Shown here: positions 25,893 through 34,462 of the stretch, piece by piece
Layout: each line of letters starts with the position of its first letter
Numbering within the stretch: position 1 is the first letter of the stretch
Notes under the pieces: model-generated
Told to the model about the DNA's origin: nothing
The model's input: the letters and a program-made list of their open reading frames with translations, nothing else
Database searches by the model: none
NCBI RefSeq assembly: GCF_000745345.1
Contig: NZ_JQNR01000005.1
Location: 2,480,001-2,544,000 of the forward strand
DNA: 64,000 nt
Reading direction: 5' to 3'
Origin: Actinacidiphila yeochonensis CN732
GTDB lineage: Bacteria; Actinomycetota; Actinomycetes; Streptomycetales; Streptomycetaceae
Translations under genes and position numbers: made by a program

Positions 25893-26208
25893 TTTCCTGC
25901 GGTCCGCACCGCCGCGGGCCCGGGCGGGCCCGGGCACCCCCGGCTCGGGGCGGGACCTGACCTGCGGCTGCGCCGCTCCGGCGCCGTCTGCCGCCGTGGT
26001 GGCGGCGCCGCCGTCCGGCGGTTCCGACGCCTGGACCGGGACCTGGCGGCGGTCGCCGCCCCGTCCGGCCCCTGCCGCCTGCTGCTCCGCCGGTGTCCCG
26101 GGCCGCTCGGCGGGCGTCACGACGGCAGCCCCGGACTCGTCCGGTACCGCCCGGTCCGTCCGCGCACCACGACCTGTCCGTACACCGCGGCCACGCCCTG
26201 CCCGCGGT

Positions 26209-26622
26209 TCACGACAGCCCGGGTACGGCGCCGCGCTTCTTGTGCAGGCTGATGCTGACCGTCTTGTCCTCCGCCACGGTGGAGTCGACCTCGCCGGCCA
26301 GTGCCGAGAGCACCGTCCAGGCGAAGGTGTCGCGCTCCGGGGCGCGGCCGTCGGTGGTCGGGGCGGAGACGGTCACCCACAGGGAGTCGCCGACCAGCCG
26401 GAAGACGCAGCTGAGCACCGAGCCCGGCACGGCCTGCTGCAAGAGGATGGCGCACGCCTCGTCCACGGCGATGCGCAGATCCTCGATCTCGTCGAGGGTG
26501 AAGTCGAGTCGCGCCGCGAGCCCGGCCGTGGCCGTGCGCAGCACCGACAAGTAGGCCCCCGCCGCGGGCAGCCGGACCTCCACGAAGTCCTTCGACACGG
26601 GGTCGCCTGCGATCTGGGACAC
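26209..26622 (-). CDS. prsH: Anti-sigma factor of SigH (PrsH/UshX), RsbW-like kinase
   Basis: 137 residues. HATPase fold: E-I-E-D-L-R-I-A-V-D-E-A-C-A-I-L-L (N-box region, about 52-68) and S-A-L-A-G-E-V-D (about 113). It binds SigH and keeps it inactive until stress. GTG 26622 starts M-S-Q-I-A-G-D-P and has GGAGG 5 nt before; a TTG at 26634 is too close to that site. sigH follows, with about 90-320 bp depending on its start, in the same direction, so both are co-transcribed. Confidence 0.9.
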   Translation of the reverse strand: MSQIAGDPVSKDFVEVRLPAAGAYLSVLRTATAGLAARLDFTLDEIEDLRIAVDEACAILLQQAVPGSVLSCVFRLVGDSLWVTVSAPTTDGRAPERDTFAWTVLSALAGEVDSTVAEDKTVSISLHKKRGAVPGLS

Positions 26623-26807
26623 CCACACCTCCAAGGTGGCACACGGTGATTGCTCTGGTCCGCAGCGACGCTACCGCGATAGCCGCTGGGCTGTCGCCCG
26701 GGAAGGGCGCATCCGACGACGGATCTCTCACCCAAGGTAAGCACATGAGTACGTATCGTGGGTATCCGGGTCTGCCGTCAAGGGGTCTGGCGTCCATGGG
26801 GCGGACC

Positions 26808-27440
26808 TCAACGGGCATGGGCGCGCGCCTGGTTGGGCGAGCGGTCGGCTCCTGCCGCCCGCTCGGCCAGGGCCCGCAGCGCCGGACCGCCGAGCCGCTG
26901 CACGGTCCACTCGTCCTGCGGCAGGGCGCCGATCGAGCGGTAGACGGCCAGCGCCTTCTCGTTCCAGTCCAGTACGGACCACTCGAAGCGCTCGTAGCCG
27001 CGTTCCACGCACACGGCGGCGAGTTCGGCCAGCAGCGCCCCGCCGTGCCCGGCGCCGCGCCACTCGGGGCGGACGTAGAGGTCCTCCAGGTACAGGCCCG
27101 GAGTGCCGGTCCAGGTGGAGAAGTTGCGGAACCACAGGGCGAAGCCGACGGGTTCGAACGCGCCGGTCTCAGTGCCGGCCTCCGCGCCGGTTTCCTCGGC
27201 GGCCTCCTCGCCGGTGGGCGCGTCCGCCGCGGAACCGCTGGCGCCGGCCGGACCGCTGAAGCCGTCCGCCGGGCCGTCCACGGCGACGAGCGCGGACGCG
27301 ACCGGGTCGGGGCCGAACAGCGCGGCGTGCAGCTGCTCCACCGTCGCCCTGGCCTCGTGCGGTGCCTTCTCGAACGCGGCGAGTTCGCGGACCATCGCGT
27401 GGATGGCCGGTACGTCCTCGGGCGTCGCTGCGCGGATCAT
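26808..27440 (-). CDS. GNAT-family N-acetyltransferase with disordered insert
   Basis: 210 residues. The acetyl-CoA loop is V-R-P-E-W-R-G-A-G-H-G-G-A-L-L (about 126-140), and the N-terminus I-R-A-A-T-P-E-D-V-P-A-I is typical of small-molecule acetyltransferases of the diamine/SSAT-like group. An Ala/Gly/Glu/Thr-rich insert of about 40 residues (about 56-95) splits the fold between the first strands and is probably a flexible loop specific to this genome. Substrate not deducible. It starts at ATG 27440. Confidence 0.85.
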   Translation of the reverse strand: MIRAATPEDVPAIHAMVRELAAFEKAPHEARATVEQLHAALFGPDPVASALVAVDGPADGFSGPAGASGSAADAPTGEEAAEETGAEAGTETGAFEPVGFALWFRNFSTWTGTPGLYLEDLYVRPEWRGAGHGGALLAELAAVCVERGYERFEWSVLDWNEKALAVYRSIGALPQDEWTVQRLGGPALRALAERAAGADRSPNQARAHAR

Positions 27441-27641
27441 GCCACCAGGTTACGGCTCCGGCGCGCGCTGGGCACAAGGCTTCGCGGGAGCGCCCGAACC
27501 GGCGTGCGGGTCAGCCGGACCGCCGCCCGGCCTATCGCTCGTCTGGGTGACATGTCGAGCGGCACCGCCGGCCCTCCGCGGCGCCGCCGTCCGGGGCCCT
27601 CCGGCTCCCGGGAGGGGCCGCGGCAGTGCATTCTTGGTGCC

Positions 27642-28556
27642 GTGCACGAAAAGGACCCGGAGCCCGGGTGGGCCACGCGCGAGAACACCACCGCGGTCGG
27701 CGACGCGGGGGACGCGCTCACCGCGACCGTACGCGGCCTGCTGCCCTCGCTGACGCCGGCCGCCGCCCGGATCGCCACGCTGATCGTCGAGGACCCGGCG
27801 CGGGTGGCGCGCAGCACCATCTCGGAGTTGAGCGTGCTGGCCGGCACCAGCGAGTCGTCGATCGTCCGCACCGCCCGGGCGCTGGGGTTCAGCGGGTACC
27901 CCGAACTGCGGCTGGCGCTGGCCGCGTCGGCGGCCCGGCAGGGGTCGCGCCCCACCCTGTCCTCGGGGATCACCCCGGAGGACTCGGTCGAGGAGGTGAT
28001 CGCCAAGCTCGTCCACACCGAGTCGCAGGCGGTGCTGGAGACGGCCACCCAGCTCGGCGCGGACCAGTTGGCGGGGGCGGTCGGCGCGCTGTGCGGCGGA
28101 GGGCAGCTGCACATCGCCGGGGTCGGCGCCTCCGGCCTGGTGGCGCAGGACCTCCAGCAGAAGCTGGCCAGGATCGGGCGGCCCTGCCACGCGCACGGCG
28201 ACTCGCAGTCCGCGCTCACCAGCGCGGTGCTGCTCGGCGAGCGGGACGTGTTCCTCGTCGTGTCGCACTCCGGCGAGAGCCGTGACGTCATCGAACCGCT
28301 GCGCCGGGCATCGGAGTTGGGCGCCACCACCGTGGTGATCACCAACCACCCGATGTCCACGGCCGCCCGGCTGGCGGACCACGTCCTGGCCTCGGCCGGC
28401 CGCGAGACCACCTTCCGGCCCGGCGCGATGGCCAGCCGGATCAGCCAACTGGTCGTGGTGGACTGCTTGTTCGTCTGTGTGGCGCAGCGCACCTACGACA
28501 CCTCCAGCGCCGCCCTGCGCACCACCCACCAGGCGCTGGAGGGCGGCCGGTCCTGA
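27642..28556 (+). CDS. RpiR/MurR-family regulator with SIS domain
   Basis: 304 residues. The N-terminal HTH_6 (about 25-95: I-S-E-L-S-V-L-A-G-T-S-E-S-S-I-V-R-T-A-R-A-L-G-F-S-G-Y) is followed by a SIS sugar-phosphate domain (about 140-270: V-G-A-S-G-L-V-A-Q-D, S-H-S-G-E-S-R-D-V). RpiR proteins sense phosphosugars such as MurNAc-6-P or GlcN-6-P. The next gene downstream, convergent, is a cell-wall amidase, so a peptidoglycan-sugar signal is plausible but unproven. GTG 27642 lacks a strong ribosome site. The 201 bp upstream carry no gene. Confidence 0.87.
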   Translation: MHEKDPEPGWATRENTTAVGDAGDALTATVRGLLPSLTPAAARIATLIVEDPARVARSTISELSVLAGTSESSIVRTARALGFSGYPELRLALAASAARQGSRPTLSSGITPEDSVEEVIAKLVHTESQAVLETATQLGADQLAGAVGALCGGGQLHIAGVGASGLVAQDLQQKLARIGRPCHAHGDSQSALTSAVLLGERDVFLVVSHSGESRDVIEPLRRASELGATTVVITNHPMSTAARLADHVLASAGRETTFRPGAMASRISQLVVVDCLFVCVAQRTYDTSSAALRTTHQALEGGRS

Positions 28557-28572
28557 AGACCGGCCGCCCTCC
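28538..28572. terminator. Terminator overlapping the RpiR stop codon
   Basis: A perfect 15-bp stem (28538-28552 with 28558-28572) has the TGA in its 5-nt loop region. It is located between convergent genes. Confidence 0.8.
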
Positions 28573-28654
28573 GCCGTTCAACCGCGTCTGTGAGCAGGGT
28601 TCGTGGGCCGGGTCACCCGGTCACCCCGGTCACCCCGGGCCTCCGATCCTCCGG

Positions 28655-30679
28655 TCAGGAGGCGGGCACCAGGTCCACGTCGGCGGCGTTCACGAACGCC
28701 ATCCGGTGGTTGTAGACGATCTCGTAGACCTTCGTCGTGCCGACGAAGTCGTGCCGGTCGTACGGAGCCGAGCCGTCGTAGTCGATCGCGAAGTACGTGT
28801 CGGTGTTCACCGCCGGGCCCGAGGCCACGTAGGACTGCCCGGCCAGGATGGCGTACTTCTTCGCCGCGGTCTGCGGGCGCGGCGTGCCGCCCTCGTAGGC
28901 CACGAAGTCCGCCGGGTAGACCGACGCCTCCGGGTAGGCCGTCGTGTAGACCGGGATGGACGCCTTGCCGGCCTTGGGGACGATCCGCTCGGCGCTGGTC
29001 GGCACCGTCGTCGGGTGGTTGCCCGACGAGTCCTGGAACCAGGCCTCCTGGCCGCCGAACCAGATCGCGGTCCAGCCCGGCCTGCGGTCGGCGACCACGT
29101 AGCTCTCACCGGTGGACGCCTTGTCGCCCCAGTCGTTCATCGCGTCGGTGCCGGACCCGGTCGGGTGCAGGTAGGGGTCGGCCAGCAGCGGGGCGGTGGT
29201 GCTCGGCGAGGTGTACAGCGGGACGAAGTCGGACGGCGCGTCCTTCGACGTCACCGGGCAGTCGTACGAGCGGTACGGGCCGGGGAACCGCTTGTAGCCG
29301 GCCGGGTCGTCGCAGTACGTCGTGGTCTGCCGGTTCGCCTGGAACGCCGGGTCGATCGTCACCACGTCGCTGGACGGGGCGGCGGTGGCGTGGATCGGCG
29401 CGCCGGCCAGGTCCATGAAGTGCGCCCAGTCCCAGCCCGGTCCCGGGTCCCAGTGCTGCGTGGCGATACCCGACTCGGAGCTGCCCGGCACGTTGTCGTG
29501 GCCCAGGATGTGGGCGCGGTCCAGCGGGATGTGGTACTCGTCGGCCAGGTAGCGCACCAGCGCGGCCGTCGAGCGGTACAGGTCCTCGCTGAACCAGGTG
29601 GCCCCGTGGGTCGACCACGCCTCCTGCTCGATGCCGATGGAGTGCTGGTAGAAGGACCGGTTGCCGCTGTCCCAGGCGATGTCCTTGTTCGGGATCATCT
29701 GCGTGACCAGCCCGTCGGAGGAGCGCACCACGTAGTTGGCGCTGGCCTGGTACGTCGGGTCGGTGAAGAGGTCCAGCGTGCCGTCGTAGGTCTCGTCGGT
29801 GGTGTGCAGCGTGATGTAGCGGATGTCCAGGCCGCCGTTGGGGCGGTCGGCCAGGTCGTGGCTGCCGTAGTCACCGAGGTCGCTCGGGTCCAGCAGGGTG
29901 TAGGCACCCGGGACGGTGTCGCAGGTGATGGTCCTGGGGCACTCCGGCTTCTGGCCGCCCTCCGGCGGGGTGACCTCCTTCAGCCCGAGTTCGCGGACGT
30001 CGTTCCGGTTCGGGTGCAGGCCGCGGACCGGGGCCAGGGTGAGCTGCTGGCCGTCGTCGGTGGTGCGGGCCGCGCCGGTGCGCATCGCGTCCCACACGCC
30101 GTCGGCGAAGGCCTGGGCGACCGAGTCCTCGGTGGACTGGCTGTAGCGGGCGGCCGCCGCGTACCAGCCGTCGACGGTGCGCGGCAGCCGGCCGTGCCCG
30201 TAGCCCCTCGCGTACGAGGCGAGGAGGGCGGCGCCGCCGCGGATGTTCTGCGCCTCGTCGGTCTCGACGGCGGCGGCGTCGGTGCCCAGCAGCTTCGCCG
30301 CGGCCGGGGCGGTGTGCTCGGCCGGCGCGGTGAGCAGCTTCGCGTAGCGCGGGGACTGGGTGGACAGCCCGTCCGTGTCGAGGGTCGACGCGGTGAGGTC
30401 GGTGAGGTTCATCGGGCCGTAGCCCGCCTCGGCGTTCACCTGGCCGCCGTGCGCCTCCCAGCGGGTCTCGTAGTACGACACCGCTTCGAGCACCGGCAGC
30501 GGGACGCCGAACTCCGTCGCGGCGGAGGCGAACTCGCCCTGCCGGGTGGCCTGCGGGCCGGCGGCCTGGGCCGTCGTGGTGGTACCGACCGCGGTCACCG
30601 AGAGGCCGGCCAGCAGCGACAGCGCCGCCACGACGGTCTGCGCTCTGCGGCGGCGGGGGGTTCTGAGGGGGCGGTGCAT
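28655..30679 (-). CDS. Secreted N-acetylmuramoyl-L-alanine amidase (Amidase_2/PGRP)
   Basis: 674 residues. The signal peptide (1-38, Arg-rich n-region, cleavage near A-Q-A-A) directs export. An N-terminal helical region (about 45-220, with Y-Y-E-T-R-W-E-A-H-G-G) resembles lysozyme-like folds. The amidase domain (about 265-425) shows the zinc ligands: His in I-T-L-H-T-T, His in I-L-G-H-D-N, and Asp in H-W-D-P-G-P. The C-terminal 240 residues are SH3-like/beta-rich and probably bind the wall. It cuts the lactyl-amide bond between MurNAc and the stem peptide. ATG 30679 has GAGGAGC upstream; ATGs at 30694 and 30712 are in frame. Confidence 0.9.
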   Translation of the reverse strand: MHRPLRTPRRRRAQTVVAALSLLAGLSVTAVGTTTTAQAAGPQATRQGEFASAATEFGVPLPVLEAVSYYETRWEAHGGQVNAEAGYGPMNLTDLTASTLDTDGLSTQSPRYAKLLTAPAEHTAPAAAKLLGTDAAAVETDEAQNIRGGAALLASYARGYGHGRLPRTVDGWYAAAARYSQSTEDSVAQAFADGVWDAMRTGAARTTDDGQQLTLAPVRGLHPNRNDVRELGLKEVTPPEGGQKPECPRTITCDTVPGAYTLLDPSDLGDYGSHDLADRPNGGLDIRYITLHTTDETYDGTLDLFTDPTYQASANYVVRSSDGLVTQMIPNKDIAWDSGNRSFYQHSIGIEQEAWSTHGATWFSEDLYRSTAALVRYLADEYHIPLDRAHILGHDNVPGSSESGIATQHWDPGPGWDWAHFMDLAGAPIHATAAPSSDVVTIDPAFQANRQTTTYCDDPAGYKRFPGPYRSYDCPVTSKDAPSDFVPLYTSPSTTAPLLADPYLHPTGSGTDAMNDWGDKASTGESYVVADRRPGWTAIWFGGQEAWFQDSSGNHPTTVPTSAERIVPKAGKASIPVYTTAYPEASVYPADFVAYEGGTPRPQTAAKKYAILAGQSYVASGPAVNTDTYFAIDYDGSAPYDRHDFVGTTKVYEIVYNHRMAFVNAADVDLVPAS

Positions 30680-31142
30680 CCAGGCTCCTCGCATTGCTGT
30701 GTGCGTGTGCATGGCAACGTGCTGCTGGCCGCAGCCTTGCGAGGTCGACTGGCAGTTAGCAACCACCCGGACGTAAATCCTGGAACTTTTCTTCATGTGC
30801 GAGGGCATGAGTCGGTGCGGGCCGGGCCAATCGGGCACGCGAAACCCGGTGCGGGGCAGCCTCGTTCGAGAAGGGGGAGTTGAGCGGCGCCGAGCCCGGA
30901 CACGAGCTGTCGAGGGCCGGCCCCGGCGCCTTCGCACAGGAGGGGGGTGACCCCCCCACAGGGACGGCGAGTCCGGAACCCGCGGCCGCGCCGTCCCGCC
31001 GCCGGGTCCGGCGCGGAAGCGGTGCGCACACGGCACCGCACCCGGTCCGTCAGGGGCGCCGTGGTGGGCGGCCTGCGGGCCGGGTGCGGCCAGGGAGACT
31101 CTGCTGAGAAGAAAACGGCAGGTCAGAAGGCATGATCCAGGA
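30680..31142 (-). other. Long amidase leader region, no gene
   Basis: 463 bp without a credible gene. On the minus strand it contains GCTCAACTCC near 30881-30890 and TGGTTGCTAACTGCCAGTCG near 30745-30765, blocks that look conserved and structured. Cell-wall hydrolase genes of streptomycetes often have c-di-AMP (ydaO) riboswitch leaders, but I could not align the full consensus here, so the class is left open. The 3' side also serves the sodN 3' end. Confidence 0.4.
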
Positions 31143-31538
31143 TCAGGCCTGCTTGGTCTCCCAGAAGATCTTGTCGATCTGCGCGATCAGGTCCAGGGCC
31201 TTCTGGCCCGTCGCCGGGTCGTTGGACGCCTTGGCGGCGCTGAGCGCCTTCAGGGTGTCGTTGACCAGCTGGTGCAGCTGGGGGTACTTCTCGAAGTGCG
31301 GGGCCTTGAAGTAGTCGCTCCACAGGACCGACACGTGGTGCTTGGCCAGCTCCGCGCGCTGCTCCTTGATCAGGACCGCCCGGGTGCGGAAGTCCGCGTC
31401 CTCGTTGGCCTGGTACTTCTCCTGGACCGCCTTCACGGACTCGGCCTCGATGCGGGCCTGGGCGGGGTCGTACACACCACAGGGCAGGTCGCAGTGGGCG
31501 GAGACCTTTACCTTGGGCGCGAACAGGCGAGCGAACAT
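31143..31538 (-). CDS. sodN: Nickel superoxide dismutase
   Basis: 131 residues. The 14-residue propeptide M-F-A-R-L-F-A-P-K-V-K-V-S-A is followed by H-C-D-L-P-C-G-V-Y-D, the nickel hook in which mature His1, Cys2 and Cys6 bind Ni. The rest is the four-helix bundle of the hexameric enzyme that dismutates superoxide. Length and sequence agree with S. coelicolor SodN. ATG 31538 is preceded by GAGGAAGGAC. It is divergent from sodX, whose product removes the propeptide. Confidence 0.97.
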   Translation of the reverse strand: MFARLFAPKVKVSAHCDLPCGVYDPAQARIEAESVKAVQEKYQANEDADFRTRAVLIKEQRAELAKHHVSVLWSDYFKAPHFEKYPQLHQLVNDTLKALSAAKASNDPATGQKALDLIAQIDKIFWETKQA

Positions 31539-31576
31539 GGCTGTCCTTCCTCGTGATCGTCTTTCGAGTGCGACAT

Positions 31577-31590
31577 TACTCCCTGGAGTA
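31577..31590. promoter_or_regulatory. Palindrome in the sodN-sodX promoter region
   Basis: TACTCC-CT-GGAGTA is a perfect palindrome, 39 bp upstream of sodN and 95 bp upstream of sodX. It is a plausible operator for metal- or redox-dependent control of both genes. No regulator is assigned. Confidence 0.5.
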
Positions 31591-31684
31591 CGTGTTTTCT
31601 CGGGTGCCCCTGGTGGCTGAGGACAAAAGTCTGATGCCACTCTGGTGGTGTCTTGGGGTGGAGGATCGAGCCAGGAGGCGAAGG

Positions 31685-32110
31685 ATGCGGGAGCAGGGGG
31701 CCAGGCTGTCGTGGCAGCTGGTCGAGGTGACGGGTCCGTCGATGGCGCCCACGCTGCTGCACGGGGACTGGCTGCTGATCCAGAAGATCCGCAGCGGGGC
31801 CGAGCTGGTGCGTGAGGGCGACGTGGTGGTGCTGCGGCACCCGCTGCAGCAGGACCTGCTGATCGTCAAACGGGCCGTCGAGCGGCGGGCCGGCGGCTGG
31901 TGGGTGATGGGGGACAACGCCTTCGTCGCCAACGACAGCCGGGAGTTCGGCGCCGTGCCGGACGAGATGGTGCTGGCCCGGGCGCGGGCCCGTTTCCGGC
32001 CGCCGGGCGAGCTTCAGCGGTCGGTGGCCGGCGCGGCCTCCTGGGCGGCCTCCTGCGTGCGCCCGCTGCGCGCGGACCGCTCGCTCTCCAGGCGCTTGCG
32101 CGCCCGGTAG
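31685..32110 (+). CDS. sodX: SodX, S26-family protease for Ni-SOD maturation
   Basis: 141 residues. Signal-peptidase-like Ser/Lys dyad: Ser19 in G-P-S-M-A-P-T and Lys62 in L-I-V-K-R, plus G-D-N-A-F-V-A-N-D-S-R-E-F-G. It removes the SodN propeptide so that nickel can bind; unlike real signal peptidases it has no membrane span. ATG 31685 has AGGAGG upstream. The last 32 codons overlap, in antisense, the end of the CGNR gene (32014-32110), and this tail (R-S-V-A-G-A-A-S-W) may be read-through beyond the ancestral end. Confidence 0.92.
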   Translation: MREQGARLSWQLVEVTGPSMAPTLLHGDWLLIQKIRSGAELVREGDVVVLRHPLQQDLLIVKRAVERRAGGWWVMGDNAFVANDSREFGAVPDEMVLARARARFRPPGELQRSVAGAASWAASCVRPLRADRSLSRRLRAR

Positions 32111-32646
32111 GCGGCCACGTTGGCGCGGGTGGCGCAGCGGTCGGAGCAGTAGCGGCGGGACCGGTTGGTCGAGGTGTCGACGTAGGCGTTGCGGCACGGC
32201 GACGCCTGGCAGATGCCGAGGCGGTCCACCCCCAGCGAGGTGAGCTGGACCGCCAGGCCCATGCAGGCGCTGGCCGAGTAGGCGGCCGCGGCGTTGGCGG
32301 CCTGGTCGGCCAGGTGCATGTGCCAGTCGCGCCGTCCGGTCGCCTCGTCCAGGGAGTCGTGCCCGGACACCTGGGGGCTGACCGGGTACTCCAGCATGAG
32401 CGCGTTCAGCAGGTCGACGGCCCGCACCTCGTCCCCCTCGTCGGCGGCCTCGAAGATGCCGCGGAGCCGGGTGCGGACGGCCCGCAGTCGGGCGATGTCG
32501 GCCTCGGTCGCCCTGGCGGCGAGCAGGGTGCCGGCGCCCAGGAGCTGCCGCACCGCGTCCGCGGTGGCCAGGCCGTCCGTCCCGCGCCTGGGCTCCTCGG
32601 TGTTCACCAGGTGCACCGCGTAGTCGGCGTAAGAGGCAAGTTCCAC
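32014..32646 (-). CDS. CGNR zinc-finger (ABATE-domain) transcriptional regulator
   Basis: 210 residues. An N-terminal ABATE ligand domain (about 5-150) is followed by the CGNR-type finger: C-Q-A-S-P-C-R-N-A-Y-V-D-T-S and R-Y-C-S-D-R-C-A-T-R-A-N-V-A, four Cys for zinc. Such proteins are putative stress regulators. GTG 32646 has AAGGA upstream. It is convergent with sodX with a 97-bp coding overlap, and divergent from the methyltransferase gene. Confidence 0.88.
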   Translation of the reverse strand: MELASYADYAVHLVNTEEPRRGTDGLATADAVRQLLGAGTLLAARATEADIARLRAVRTRLRGIFEAADEGDEVRAVDLLNALMLEYPVSPQVSGHDSLDEATGRRDWHMHLADQAANAAAAYSASACMGLAVQLTSLGVDRLGICQASPCRNAYVDTSTNRSRRYCSDRCATRANVAAYRARKRLESERSARSGRTQEAAQEAAPATDR

Positions 32647-32728
32647 TTGTAATCCTTACGTATGGCCGTCTCGTCTCAGTAATGAGCACGGTGGCTATCA
32701 GGGTATTACGGACCGGGAGGGACACGGC

Positions 32729-33511
32729 GTGGAGCAGACGGAGCAGGGCACCCGCACGGGCTCGTACGGTACGGACTGGGCTGCCTGGCAGCGCAGCTGG
32801 GACCGCCGGCAGGAGTGGCACCTGCCGGACCGCGAGGAACGCTTCCGGGTGATGCTCGACATGGTCGAGGCGACCGTCGGCCCGACGCCCCTCGTGCTCG
32901 ACCTCGCGTGCGGCACCGGCAGCATCACCGACCGGCTGCTGCGACGCCTCCCCGGGGCCCGCGGCACCGGCGTCGACCTCGACCCGGCGCTGCTCGCCAT
33001 CGCCCGCGGCACCTTCGGGGGCGACGAGCGCGCCGCGTTCGCCACCGCTGACCTCAAGGCGCCCGACCGGCCGGCCGCACTGCCGCACGGCCGTTACGAC
33101 GCGGTGCTGACCGCCACCGCCCTGCACTGGCTGCACAGCGACGAACTGGAGCTGCTCTACGGCCAGTTGGCCGAGCTGGTGCGGCTCGGCGGGGTCTTCC
33201 TGAACGCCGACCGGATGCCCGACCCGGCGACGCCCGGGATCGACGCCGCCGAATCCGCCCTGCGGCACGCCCGGATGGACGAGGCCAGGGCCGCCGGAGC
33301 GCTGGACCGGCGCGAGTGGTGGCAGCTGGCCGCCGCCGACCCGGTGCCGGCCGAGCCCACGGCGGAGCGGTTCCGGATCTACGGGGAGCACGCCGACGGC
33401 GACACCCCCTCGGCCGCGTGGCACGCGCGGGCGCTGCGTGCGGCGGGCTTCGCGGAGGCCCGCGCGGTGTGGGCCTCGCCCTCGGACACGATGGTGCTCG
33501 GGCCGCGGTAG
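32729..33511 (+). CDS. Class I SAM-dependent methyltransferase
   Basis: 260 residues. Motif I is V-L-D-L-A-C-G-T-G-S-I (about 56-66), followed by the acidic end of beta2 in G-V-D-L-D-P-A-L-L and motif IV-like Y-D-A-V-L-T-A-T-A-L-H-W-L, the HW of the trans-aconitate/UbiE-like group. Methyl acceptor unknown. GTG 32729 has GGGAGG upstream. Confidence 0.87.
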   Translation: MEQTEQGTRTGSYGTDWAAWQRSWDRRQEWHLPDREERFRVMLDMVEATVGPTPLVLDLACGTGSITDRLLRRLPGARGTGVDLDPALLAIARGTFGGDERAAFATADLKAPDRPAALPHGRYDAVLTATALHWLHSDELELLYGQLAELVRLGGVFLNADRMPDPATPGIDAAESALRHARMDEARAAGALDRREWWQLAAADPVPAEPTAERFRIYGEHADGDTPSAAWHARALRAAGFAEARAVWASPSDTMVLGPR

Positions 33512-33566
33512 GCCCGCTCGCAGCCGTGTGGCGGCGCGCGTCCCGCCGGAGCGGCGAACGCACGAC

Positions 33567-33596
33567 GGCGGGGCCCGGAGTGAACCGGGCCCCGCC
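33567..33596. terminator. Bidirectional terminator between methyltransferase and ABC genes
   Basis: Perfect 12-bp GC stem (33567-33578 with 33585-33596), 6-nt loop, between convergent genes. Confidence 0.8.
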
Positions 33597-33649
33597 CCCG
33601 CCGGGCCCAGAAGGGGCCTTCGAGCCAGAGGCCCCGGAGGACCCTCGGC

Positions 33650-34459
33650 TCAGAGGACCTTCGACAGGAACGCCTTCGTCCGTTCGTGGCGCGGGTTGCC
33701 CAGCACCTCGCGCGGGTGGCCGGACTCGACCACCCGCCCGTCGTCCATGAAGACCAGTGCGTCGCCGACCTCCCGGGCGAACCCCATCTCGTGCGTGACG
33801 ACGATCATCGTCATGCCCTCCTCGGCCAGGCCCCGCATCACGTCCAGCACCTCGCCGACCAGCTCCGGGTCGAGCGCGGAGGTGGGCTCGTCGAAGAGCA
33901 TCAGCTTCGGCTCCATCGCCAGCGCGCGGGCGATGGCCACCCGCTGCTGCTGCCCGCCGGACAGCTGGGACGGGTAGGAGCCGGCCTTGTCGGCCAGCCC
34001 CACCCGGTCCAGGAGCCGGCCGGCCCGCTCCCGGGCCACCGCCTTGCTCTCCCGCCGGACCCGGACCGGCGCCTCCATGACGTTCTCCAGCGCCGTCATG
34101 TGCGGGAAGAGGTTGAACCGCTGGAAGACCATGCCGATGTCGCGCCGCTTGGCGGCCACCTCGCGGTCGCGCAGCTCGTACAGCCGCCCGCCGTGCTCCC
34201 GGTAGCCGACCAGCTCGCCGTCGACCCGCAGCCGGCCGGCGCTGATCTGCTCCAGGTGGTTGACGCACCGCAGGAACGTGGACTTGCCCGAGCCGGACGG
34301 ACCGATCAGGCAGAACACCTCCCGCGGCGCGACCTCCAGGTCGATGCCCTTGAGGATGTGCGCGGCGCCGAAGGACTTGTGCACCGCCTCGGCCCGCACC
34401 ATCGGCTCCGCACCGCTCGGGGTGCCCTTGTCCAGGGACAGGTTGCTCGTCGTGCTCAT
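33650..34459 (-). CDS. Polar amino-acid ABC transporter, ATP-binding protein
   Basis: 269 residues. Walker A G-P-S-G-S-G-K-S-T (about 52-60), Q-loop V-F-Q-R-F-N-L-F-P-H, signature L-S-G-G-Q-Q-Q-R, Walker B L-M-L-F-D-E-P-T-S-A-L-D-P and H-loop V-T-H-E-M-G-F-A: the GlnQ/HisP-type PAAT family. It powers import of a polar amino acid with the permease and binding protein encoded directly upstream (3-bp and 1-bp gaps). It is the last gene of the three-gene operon. Confidence 0.94.
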   Translation of the reverse strand: MSTTSNLSLDKGTPSGAEPMVRAEAVHKSFGAAHILKGIDLEVAPREVFCLIGPSGSGKSTFLRCVNHLEQISAGRLRVDGELVGYREHGGRLYELRDREVAAKRRDIGMVFQRFNLFPHMTALENVMEAPVRVRRESKAVARERAGRLLDRVGLADKAGSYPSQLSGGQQQRVAIARALAMEPKLMLFDEPTSALDPELVGEVLDVMRGLAEEGMTMIVVTHEMGFAREVGDALVFMDDGRVVESGHPREVLGNPRHERTKAFLSKVL

Positions 34460-34462
34460 CTC

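Noticed and set aside
30740..30960. c-di-AMP (ydaO) riboswitch before the amidase
   Set aside because: Single blocks are reminiscent, but the ordered consensus elements could not be found; it is left as an unassigned leader.
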